Shown: piece by piece, positions 61,001 through 64,000 of the stretch
Position numbering within the stretch: position 1 is the first letter of the stretch
Layout: each line of letters begins with the position of its first letter
Assembly: GCF_037975245.1 (NCBI RefSeq)
Contig: NC_092575.1
Coordinates: 21,277,841-21,341,840, forward strand
DNA: 64,000 bases
Origin: Apostichopus japonicus
Lineage: Eukaryota; Echinodermata; Holothuroidea; Aspidochirotida; Stichopodidae
Direction: 5' to 3'
Notes under the pieces: generated by a model
Told to the model about the DNA's origin: nothing
Databases searched by the model: none
What the model saw: the letters and a program-made list of their open reading frames with translations, nothing else
Program-made: the position numbers and the translations under genes

Positions 61001-63091
61001 AATAGATTGAATAAGATAAAGGGTATAGGGAGGTCAGATTCAGGTAAAGACACTTACTTCTCCCAGGGACTAATTTGCTCTTTGCACATTTCTTCCCCTC
61101 CACCCCCCCCCTCCTCTCTTCCCCATGTCCATATGTCTTTATTCAGCTGTCATTCATTGCAAGTTGACACTGGGTGAATTCTAAAAATTCATACACATTT
61201 CGATGAATTTTTTGATGAATTTTAATCTTTTTATCCTAGATGTCAGCACAATCATTTGACACACTTGCTGTCACAGTCGGTGATGAAAAGTTAAATCAGT
61301 TGGAAAAAGAGGTAAGTCCTTTTTATCATAGTGAGACTAAAATACAACATGTCTGCCAAGAAATCAAACCGTTACTTCTGCATCCAAACCTCAAATCTAT
61401 CTCAGACTAAAAGAAAACTATAAAGTACATCCGTTCTGTAACTTCTTCTGTTGTTTTTTAAATTTGTTTCTATTTTGTTTGCTTCCCTCACTTTGTTAAA
61501 AAATTTCATATTATGCACCACGCATTCATGAATGTTAACTAATAATTCCTTTGTTCATTCGTTTCTGCTTTCATTTCTCTCCCACACCTTGAGCACCGTT
61601 CCGGGTGGATATATACGCGTGTTATAAATCACTAAATGTTATGATTATTATGATGATTTTTATTTTTTTCAGATGGCTTCCATTGAAAAATCTCTCCAGA
61701 CAAGAATTGGACGTTCAGCATCCTGGTGTATCAACGTCAAACACAACTCAGACAGGAAAGTAAGTAAGAATTCAAGCAAAAGGGAGAAGGGGGGGGAACG
61801 TTTTACATGTTTTTATAAACTATCTAGCCGGATTCGTATGCTACCCAAATATTTTTCTGATGTTGATATTATTTAATTACTTGTTAAAGCAGTTTTTATT
61901 AATTTAAAATTTTTTTTTTTTTACTGAAGTTATTTAACTAATTTGCACATTCTTTCCTCCAGGAACTAAATGAAATATTTCGTGAATACAAGTTATAAAG
62001 TAACAACTTGTATCCTAATTTAAGCAATGCTAGGGTCAAGTTGTAATTTGCTAGGAATTTGAAGTGTTTTGGAACGAAGCTTAAGTTTCATGCTTTGTTT
62101 AGACAAAAATATCCCGACAAAAAGGAAAACTGATAAAAAACTGTTAATCTGCTGCAAAAAGCCTGTTTTGATAAATACACAACAGTTTAGAGGGCCTGAT
62201 GTTTTGTTTGTAGCAGGATCTTCTTCAGAGACAGAATGTACCGAAAACAGAGGAAACAGCTGAAAAAGATGAATGGGACAGACAAGGCAATGAGAACACC
62301 CCCCCACCACCCTCTCAAGAAGTTGAAGTTAACACAGATTTTTGAAAATCCAAGTTTGTGAGGGAGCTTGGTTAATATTTCTTGATATATATTTTTTTGT
62401 CAACCAGAGAAGTTATTTAACAATTTAAAAAACAAAAACCTTAAAATTTATCTCATGTATTTAGATGGGATCACCTTCTAGGTCTCAGGAACTTGCAGAT
62501 TCTAAAGATGAAAAGTTGAAATTGCTTGAAGAGGAAAACAGAAAGCTGAAAGAAAGATTAAAAGGGGTAAGTATTCTTTCAAAGTCACAGAAGTTTTCAA
62601 GCCAGGGTTCATTCAGTCTTCTATCCAAGTCTCTTTTTTTTGTTTTCTGTGTGCTCATTCAAGATTCTGTATATTTTTTATTAAAGTGTGATGTTTTTTT
62701 GCTAAAGTGTATTGATATAAATATAATTATATGGTTTTGTTGTGGTTGGTAATGTGGGCATCTCAAAATTGTGTAATGCAATCACGGTTTCGATTTCGCT
62801 CTGTGGCTGGTACATAGCGCATCGTACATAGGAAATGTGGTCTCTTTGAGAGCAAATATGATGAATTTCTTTCTTCAGTGCCTTCAGTCGTTTTACATAT
62901 TTCTCGTGTAGGTCGATTCCATGGAAGAAGTCTTTAACAAGTTAAAGGTCACCCTGAGAAGACTGAATACAGAAAATAATCTGAAGTTACTGGAGCGGAG
63001 AAGAGCGGCTAATCCTGATTTAGGTAACTGGAAGAAGATTAGTGAAAAATTCATGTGGTCTCAATATGTGGAAAGAAAGCTGCTGTCGTAG
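33592..63091 (+). CDS. Gene 2: SAM-SAM-RA-RA scaffold protein (17 coding exons)
   Basis: Exons: 33592-34063, 34959-35009, 35980-36056, 36480-36624, 36758-36895, 37996-38046, 39349-39441, 47127-47340, 55960-56045, 57439-57594, 59018-59136, 59707-59866, 60380-60570 (or 60600), 61240-61311, 61673-61759, 62465-62566 and 62912-63091. The phases close exactly into 797 residues and a TAG stop. Layout: polybasic N terminus (MFGFKKKKKTGG), Ser-rich region, SAM at about 132-200, acidic linker, SAM at about 271-330, Ser/basic linker, RA at about 443-525, RA at about 534-615, coiled-coil tail. SAM domains polymerise or bind other SAMs, and RA domains bind Ras-family GTPases. A SAM plus RA adaptor is known in fungal Ste50 and, in other settings, in animals, but I do not recognise this exact protein. 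A membrane-proximal Ras/MAPK scaffold role is inference. Confidence 0.75.
34064..34958. other. Gene 2 intron, nothing recognised
   Basis: AT-rich intron with a G run near 34130-34150. There are no repeats with readable ends and no coding sequence. Confidence 0.5.
34959..35009 (+). CDS. Gene 2 exon 2: SAM 1 middle
   Basis: Fifty-one bp, phase 1 to 1, coding GCDIDGDYLLQVTEEDL, the 'xIdGxxLLxLteeDL' helix of a SAM domain. The acceptor is ttcaccag and the donor ttgg|gtaatt. Confidence 0.75.
35010..35979. other. Gene 2 intron, nothing recognised
   Basis: AT-rich intron of about 970 bp. The open frames in it have no protein-like features. Confidence 0.5.
35980..36056 (+). CDS. Gene 2 exon 3: SAM 1 end
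   Basis: Phase 1 to 0, coding VDLEVDDTELRKRLLLAVND and LINMQE, the last SAM helix ('lg...lg.r.kll..i..L'). The acceptor is ttttttgcag and the donor aagag|gtaaat. Confidence 0.75.
36480..36624 (+). CDS. Gene 2 exon 4: acidic linker
   Basis: Phase 0 to 1, residues 201-249, including LPGLEDGESGSEWESVDEFD and ending KIDQPRSGKAR. It joins the two SAM domains and has no folded domain. The donor is cgcg|gtgagt. Confidence 0.7.
36758..36895 (+). CDS. Gene 2 exon 5: SAM 2 first half
   Basis: Phase 1 to 1, residues 249-295. DDWTKEDVILWLESIKLGKY then SDHFL is the typical SAM opening (W-x-x-x-D-V-x-x-W-L-x-x-I-x-L). The donor is ctcg|gtaagt. Confidence 0.8.
36896..37995. other. Gene 2 intron, short duplication only
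   Basis: AT-rich intron. A short direct repeat, aatttatattcatcaaagtt, occurs at about 37829 and 37865. Nothing else was recognised. Confidence 0.5.
37996..38046 (+). CDS. Gene 2 exon 6: SAM 2 middle
   Basis: Fifty-one bp, phase 1 to 1, coding DHQITGSKLKNVDMSLL. Its length and phases equal those of exon 2, so both SAM domains share the same intron positions. The acceptor is gtttcttcag and the donor ctcg|gtgagg. Confidence 0.75.
38218..38494. mobile_element. CAGGCGCGTAGC-type MITE copy
   Basis: The right end ttggctacgcgcctg (to about 38489) is the reverse complement of CAGGCGCGTAGCCAA. The interior carries the core at about 38283-38335, then the 'cctcccagatcgctggaaatg' segment. The left end is decayed. 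No target duplication was found. Confidence 0.55.
38495..39348. other. Gene 2 intron, pyrimidine-rich stretch
   Basis: A CT-rich stretch at 38636-38700 and an imperfect duplication of 'cctttctct.tgaagaacagtttacaact' (38745 and 38808). No coding sequence was seen. Confidence 0.5.
39349..39441 (+). CDS. Gene 2 exon 7: SAM 2 end, donor inside a minisatellite
   Basis: Phase 1 to 1, residues 312-343. KMYSSEDRERFLSSLYDATN ends the second SAM, followed by PNNNPLLL. The first consensus donor, ctaa|gtgagt at 39442, lies in the first unit of a 24-bp array, and joining it to exon 8 restores an AGT Ser codon. A second in-frame donor at 39565 would add 41 residues built on an NPLLLSEY-like octapeptide. 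An in-frame TAA at 39594 rules out use of the later ones. Confidence 0.7.
39421..39993 (+). repeat. 24-bp minisatellite carrying splice-donor hexamers
   Basis: About 23 units whose consensus is gttactaagtgagta followed by caatcctct. I count 18 copies of GTGAGT, at 39442, 39565, 39613, 39661, 39685, 39709, 39733, 39757, 39781, 39805, 39829, 39853, 39864, 39888, 39912, 39936, 39960 and 39984. Long antisense frames here are artefacts. Confidence 0.9.
39994..40480. other. Gene 2 intron segment, nothing recognised
   Basis: AT-rich sequence between the minisatellite and a SINE, with no gene or repeat seen. Confidence 0.5.
40484..40865 (+). mobile_element. tRNA-derived SINE, copy 1
   Basis: The head has box A-like 'ggtcaagtggttaaggca' and box B-like 'ggtttgagtcc'. 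The body contains the widespread SINE word 'tgtccttgggcaaggcactt'. The 3' end reads 'ctatataaatg' and then (TGAT)n/(TTGA)n. It is about 85-90% similar by eye to the copy at 53.76 kb. Confidence 0.8.
41602..42073. mobile_element. CAGGCATGAG-type element with A/T-rich interior
   Basis: It starts caggcatgagactcttccg and ends ggctcagtctcatccctg, so the ends are inverted (CAGG.ATGAGACT). A run of T-rich tandem words fills the middle. The flanks ccctcata and cccatagt are not a clean duplication. Confidence 0.55.
42460..42610. repeat. 'Ctcccgcatttt' repeat
   Basis: Several close copies of ctcccgcatttt or cacccgcatttt words follow 'gtgctgccaagt'. It looks like part of a mobile-element subterminal region. 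Its borders were not defined. Confidence 0.4.
43360..43881. other. Gene 2 intron segment, nothing recognised
   Basis: No coding sequence or repeat boundary was recognised between the composite element and the next MITE. Confidence 0.4.
43882..44059. mobile_element. Short hAT-type MITE with 7/8 target duplication
   Basis: The element 43890-44051 (162 bp) has ends CAGGCATGAGC and GGCTCATCCCTG. The flanks gtgtgcgt (43882-43889) and gtgtgtgt (44052-44059) agree at seven of eight bases. Its ends make it a small relative of the element at 41602-42073. Confidence 0.7.
44060..44680. repeat. AGGTCA-rich degenerate tandem repeat
   Basis: Four or five units, about 100-160 bp apart, run from 'gtaaacatgatatctcaaga' through 'agaaccctattgtt' to 'gtggaggtcaaaggtca'. 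Position 44318-44330 is a perfect AGGTCA-A-AGGTCA direct repeat. Confidence 0.75.
44728..44995. repeat. 73-bp tandem repeat, about 3.5 copies
   Basis: The word gttagttttgtccctcttg starts copies at 44728, 44801 and 44874, and a diverged one (gttagttttattactcttg) starts at 44947, giving a period of exactly 73 bp. The units contain ttccatggtatcaccat and cttgtaactggtgagttc, which relate them to the next array. Confidence 0.85.
45180..45885. repeat. 74-bp satellite, about 9-10 copies
   Basis: The word cctgtaactcttaagagctc begins copies at 45185, 45259, 45333, 45407, 45481, 45555 and 45629, and onward with a 74-75 bp period. A second half-unit reads cttgtaacttgtgagttcca. The halves resemble each other, so the unit probably arose by doubling of a shorter word. 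Confidence 0.9.
45886..47126. other. Gene 2 intron segment, nothing recognised
   Basis: AT-rich intron sequence. The short open frames have no motif or codon evidence. Confidence 0.5.
47127..47340 (+). CDS. Gene 2 exon 8: linker with basic C-terminal end
   Basis: Phase 1 to 2, residues 343-414. SIDEASEYEKQKYLAAVTVM is helical in appearance. It is followed by Pro/Ser sequence, an acidic stretch, and a Ser-rich then basic end (SMCSTGSESDSRGSWRRDG then KKKKRG). No folded domain was recognised. Strong codon bias towards G/C marks it as coding. The donor is gagg|gtaaga. Confidence 0.75.
47341..48046. other. Gene 2 intron segment, nothing recognised
   Basis: AT-rich intron with no gene, array or element end seen. 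Confidence 0.5.
48047..48262 (-). mobile_element. tRNA-derived SINE on the minus strand
   Basis: Read on the minus strand from 48262, the head is ggagtgttagctcagtggtt (box A) and then ggttcgagtcactcc (box B). The T and acceptor stems cannot both form, so it is not a working tRNA. The 3' part contains 'agccaatgaggcttcttcgc'. No target duplication was found. Confidence 0.6.
48263..49355. other. Gene 2 intron segment, nothing recognised
   Basis: AT-rich intron with no coding sequence or clear repeat. Confidence 0.5.
49360..50420. repeat. 20-bp minisatellite, about 50 units
   Basis: The consensus unit is agtactcagtagtttgtaga. The centre (49540-50100) is an almost exact 20-bp period with three common variants at the last bases (tgtaga, tgtagt, tatggt). 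Both edges are more degenerate. The variants recur in blocks (for example at 49560-49700 and 49680-49860), which points to unequal exchange. Confidence 0.95.
50421..52680. other. Gene 2 intron segment with AGGTCA-type repeats
   Basis: AT-rich intron. Diverged copies of the 'catttgaggtcagcagaggtcaa' family lie at about 51730-52000. No gene was seen. Confidence 0.5.
52808..53012 (+). pseudogene. Possible SAP-like coding fragment of unknown origin
   Basis: One frame reads IHRIVPTPSIEGSVSWYEG then VLDTTAGT up to an A9 run. A frame shifted by one then reads MNSSLREKYSVPELKSFCSQ then GLSQSVETLK, up to a donor-like aa|gtaaga. The second part resembles a SAP motif (x-x-V-x-x-L-K-x-x-C-x-x-x-G-L-S). 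The split in frame at a homopolymer suggests a decayed transposon gene or a sequence error. Its phase does not fit gene 2. Confidence 0.35.
53761..54078 (+). mobile_element. tRNA-derived SINE, copy 2
   Basis: Same family as 40484-40865: 'ggtcaagtggttaaggcagt', box B ggttcgagctc, 'tgtccttgggcaaggcactt' and 'gattgattgaattg'. The 3' end is shortened and carries a small duplication (gacaagttaccaat twice). Confidence 0.8.
54079..54531. other. Gene 2 intron segment, nothing recognised
   Basis: No gene or repeat was recognised between SINE copy 2 and the 100-bp array. Confidence 0.4.
54532..55137. repeat. About 100-bp tandem repeat, 6 copies with alternating types
   Basis: The word agtatcaaaggt begins copies at 54532, 54632, 54734, 54834, 54937 and 55037. 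Two sub-types alternate for the first five: one has 'atttgtgagctg...gttagtcccaatagg', the other 'atccgtgagctg...gttaatagtcccaatatgg'. The effective higher-order period is therefore about 203 bp. Confidence 0.9.
55247..55579. mobile_element. hAT-type MITE with perfect 8-bp target duplication
   Basis: The element 55255-55571 (317 bp) has ends cagggtgggcaacc and ggttgcccacccctg, an inverted repeat with one base missing on the left. The target duplication ttctaagg lies at 55247-55254 and 55572-55579. 'Ggcccgcaggcca' follows the left end, as in a widespread animal hAT family. Confidence 0.92.
55580..55959. other. Gene 2 intron segment, nothing recognised
   Basis: AT-rich sequence up to the acceptor tcacgacag of exon 9. 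Confidence 0.5.
55960..56045 (+). CDS. Gene 2 exon 9: short linker
   Basis: Phase 2 to 1, residues 414-443, coding SFTKLRDALSGMSKNPSLVR then VWTDIGAA. The donor is gcga|gtgagt. It lies just before the first RA domain. No named domain was recognised. Confidence 0.7.
56046..57438. other. Gene 2 intron, nothing recognised
   Basis: A 1.4-kb AT-rich intron. An open frame at 56959-57183 shows no motif and no fitting splice sites. Confidence 0.5.
57439..57594 (+). CDS. Gene 2 exon 10: RA domain 1, first part
   Basis: Phase 1 to 1, residues 443-495. KPVRLKLEIEESDKAKDLIN then LCLESLNMVEDPRLYCISEV is the beta-grasp opening of a Ras-association domain (strand, helix, 'y.L.ev'). The donor is acag|gtaata. 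Confidence 0.75.
57595..59017. other. Gene 2 intron, nothing recognised
   Basis: AT-rich intron of 1.4 kb with a G-rich spot near 57838-57855. Confidence 0.5.
59018..59136 (+). CDS. Gene 2 exon 11: RA domain 1, end
   Basis: Phase 1 to 0, residues 495-534. REMDDNESPLKVRKNWRESL then SGHFELRQR shows the RA ending ('d.E.Pl.l...w......f.LR.r'). The donor is ttaag|gtgagc, directly followed by an AT-rich minisatellite. Confidence 0.8.
59140..59350. repeat. 'Aaatacatccaaatata' minisatellite next to an exon
   Basis: About a dozen irregular units of aaatacatccaaatata or aaatacatcccaaatata begin some ten bases after the splice donor of exon 11. Antisense frames rich in Met-Tyr-Leu here are artefacts. 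Confidence 0.9.
59707..59866 (+). CDS. Gene 2 exon 12: RA domain 2, first part
   Basis: Phase 0 to 1, residues 535-588. LVLKLPDEKPKGKLVAMSLS, then TPAHELIPLALMKYGLSD, then FCLLEVDGKG. This matches RA: strand pair, helix ('a.elI..aL.Kygl') and 'f.L.ev'. The donor is ggag|gtacgc. Confidence 0.8.
60380..60600 (+). CDS. Gene 2 exon 13: RA domain 2 end, with duplicated donor
   Basis: Phase 1 to 0. DLNDVDEETLLLQQESHAYV then LCKK ends the RA domain. An acidic stretch follows, then 10-residue units of the form KTDSSSLLVS. Two identical donors, actactc|gtaagt at 60571 and 60601, are both in frame with exon 14 and differ by exactly one 30-bp unit, giving 797- or 807-residue products. Read without splicing, the frame stops at about 60690. 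Confidence 0.75.
60511..60606 (+). repeat. 30-bp tandem repeat carrying the splice donor
   Basis: Three full units (60511-60540, 60541-60570, 60571-60600) share taaaaccgact.gagttcac then tactc. Unit 2 begins gaaagt, while unit 3 and the partial fourth begin gtaagt. A single A-to-T difference therefore separates a silent unit from a donor-bearing one. Confidence 0.9.
61240..61311 (+). CDS. Gene 2 exon 14: linker
   Basis: Twenty-four codons, phase 0 to 0: MSAQSFDTLAVTVGDEKLNQ then LEKE. The acceptor is ttatcctag and the donor aaagag|gtaagt. No domain was recognised. Confidence 0.7.
61673..61759 (+). CDS. Gene 2 exon 15: basic linker
   Basis: Twenty-nine codons, phase 0 to 0: MASIEKSLQTRIGRSASWCI then NVKHNSDRK. 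RSASW could be a basophilic-kinase or 14-3-3-like site (inference). The donor is aggaaa|gtaagt. Confidence 0.65.
61963..61998 (+). CDS. Possible short alternative terminal exon
   Basis: After the acceptor ctttcctccag the frame that continues exon 15 reads ELNEIFREYKL and stops at 61996-61998. It would give an alternative 3' end about 93 residues shorter. It rests on one acceptor only. Confidence 0.25.
   Translation, partial: ELNEIFREYKL
62217..62345 (+). CDS. Possible alternative terminal exon, Pro-rich
   Basis: After gtttgtagcag the frame compatible with exon 15 reads DLLQRQNVPKTEETAEKDEW, continues through a PPPP stretch, and stops with TGA at 62343-62345 (42 residues). Open through its whole length and charged, it could be an alternative C terminus that replaces the coiled coil. 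I see no convincing donor inside it. Confidence 0.4.
   Translation, partial: DLLQRQNVPKTEETAEKDEWDRQGNENTPPPPSQEVEVNTDF
62465..62566 (+). CDS. Gene 2 exon 16: coiled coil
   Basis: Thirty-four codons, phase 0 to 0. ELADSKDEKLKLLEEENRKL then KERLKG has leucines at heptad spacing. The acceptor is tatttag and the donor aaaggg|gtaagt. Confidence 0.7.
62912..63091 (+). CDS. Gene 2 exon 17: coiled coil and C terminus
   Basis: Phase 0 start, 59 residues then TAG at 63089-63091. EEVFNKLKVTLRRLNTENNL then KLLERRRAANPDLGNWKK continues the coil. The end is MWSQYVERKLLS. A donor-like gatttag|gtaact at about 63024 would allow further exons beyond, but the frame stays open and charged to the stop, so it is taken as terminal. 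Confidence 0.65.
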   Translation, partial: VDSMEEVFNKLKVTLRRLNTENNLKLLERRRAANPDLGNWKKISEKFMWSQYVERKLLS

Positions 63092-63222
63092 GAAGAATAA
63101 TGTTAAGCTTTTGTCAGAAAATGTAACAATATAAGAAATCAGATAGCGTTTAAACTCTGTTCATCCTGTCAACTCTGCCTGTCTACTCAGACTGTTTACA
63201 GGAAGCTTGTAAAAGTACTGAG

Positions 63223-63445
63223 AACTATTTCTTGGATGTAGGATTAAATTTGGATTTGTGATTTTTGTATGCAAAGAGTATGCAAGTATGCAAGTATCTC
63301 ATAGCAACAACTTTGATCAAAAATAATTTGTAGTCTTCTAACTATTTCTTGGATGTAGGATTAAAGTTGGATTTGTGATTTCTGTATGCAAAGAGAAGTA
63401 GTCATAGCAACAACTTTGATAAAAAATAATTTAAAATCTTCTCCT
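63223..63445. repeat. 117-bp direct duplication
   Basis: The word aactatttcttggatgtagg begins at 63223 and again at 63340. Both copies continue through 'tggatttgtgattt.tgtatgcaaagag' and 'catagcaacaactttgat'. It lies in the 3' flank of gene 2. Confidence 0.9.
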
Positions 63446-63531
63446 CACATGTAATAACAGAAACCGCTCTTGTATGTAATGTTGTGATCTGTGCATGTGC
63501 GGCTTTTTTATGCAACGATCGGGTCATGGAG

Positions 63532-63860
63532 CGAAGGTCTGCAAACTATAGGTCACGACCCCAAAAGTGGGTCGCATAAATATGTTGGTCGGTCTCCAGT
63601 TTTGCAGACGTTGGAAAATTTATCTACTGGTTTTGGAGTGTTTGTGCAAGGAGATCCTTGAAGTTATTTTTTTTTTTTTGCATCAAGTCCATAGTCTAAG
63701 AGAGGTGGGAAAACTGGTGGGCGGTGACTCGGTCCTTGCGAAAGGTCGGGTGGGGGGGGGGGGGTTTTCTAACAGTTTATAGACTGCCTTCTGAGTGGAA
63801 AGGTGATGTGACCACATATTTTGGATTTGCGATAGCATGTTTGCTGAACCATATTGTACA
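63532..63860. mobile_element. Probable hAT-type element fragment
   Basis: ggtctgcaaactataggtca then cgaccccaaaagtgggtcgc is typical of the left end of a widespread animal hAT family (CAGTGG..CAAACT..GGTCGCGACC). 'Gtttgctgaacc' near 63839-63850 could be the right end. No target duplication was confirmed. The remaining sequence to the window end shows nothing else. Confidence 0.4.
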
Positions 63861-64000
63861 AACTATTTGTGTTTGTTATGCAACAAGCATTTAAATAACA
63901 CAATGTAATTAACATTTATATGTGGTATGTGCAGCACTGTTATGGAAATAGAAACAAACAATACTTAGTAGCAGTTGTGGAAAAGTGGATGCATGACAGC

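Overview
This is eukaryotic genomic DNA from an animal. The genes are split into many short exons with GT-AG introns, and the introns are AT-rich and loaded with microsatellites, minisatellites, tRNA-derived SINEs and non-autonomous hAT-type elements. The combination of ZU5/UPA and death-fold domains, SAM and RA domains, and the repeat style suggests a marine invertebrate deuterostome, perhaps an echinoderm. That assignment is inference from content only; no species can be named from the sequence.

Two multi-exon genes, both on the + strand, account for nearly all convincing coding sequence. Gene 1 (about 712-19025, 5' end outside or unclear) has 17 exons whose splice phases close exactly into a 1543-residue reading frame. 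Its order is: a coiled coil of 27 tandem 14-residue units, a death-effector-like domain (DED), ZU5, UPA, a second DED, a UBA-like segment, a second ZU5, a second UPA and a third DED. The two ZU5-UPA-DED blocks share exon phases and nearly the same exon lengths, so the gene grew by internal duplication. Gene 2 (33592-63091) has 17 coding exons closing into 797 residues: a polybasic N terminus, two SAM domains, a Ser-rich basic linker, two Ras-association (RA) domains and a C-terminal coiled coil. It looks like a signalling scaffold. Two of its exons end inside tandem repeats that carry the splice donor, so alternative donors add in-frame peptide units.

The 14 kb between the genes (19-33.5 kb) is mostly mobile DNA. 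Inverted arms at about 21.97-22.99 kb and 28.9-29.16 kb enclose a decayed, intron-containing Gypsy/Ginger-type integrase gene. At 30.26-32.26 kb three hAT-type elements are nested in one another, two of them with perfect 8-bp target duplications. Other elements with readable target duplications lie at 13.4, 21.6, 43.9 and 55.3 kb, and a composite element at 40.9-43.4 kb has a 6-bp one.

Exon boundaries were read by eye from GT/AG sites, phase continuity and protein plausibility. No alignment, transcript or database search was available. Domain names rest on motif recognition.
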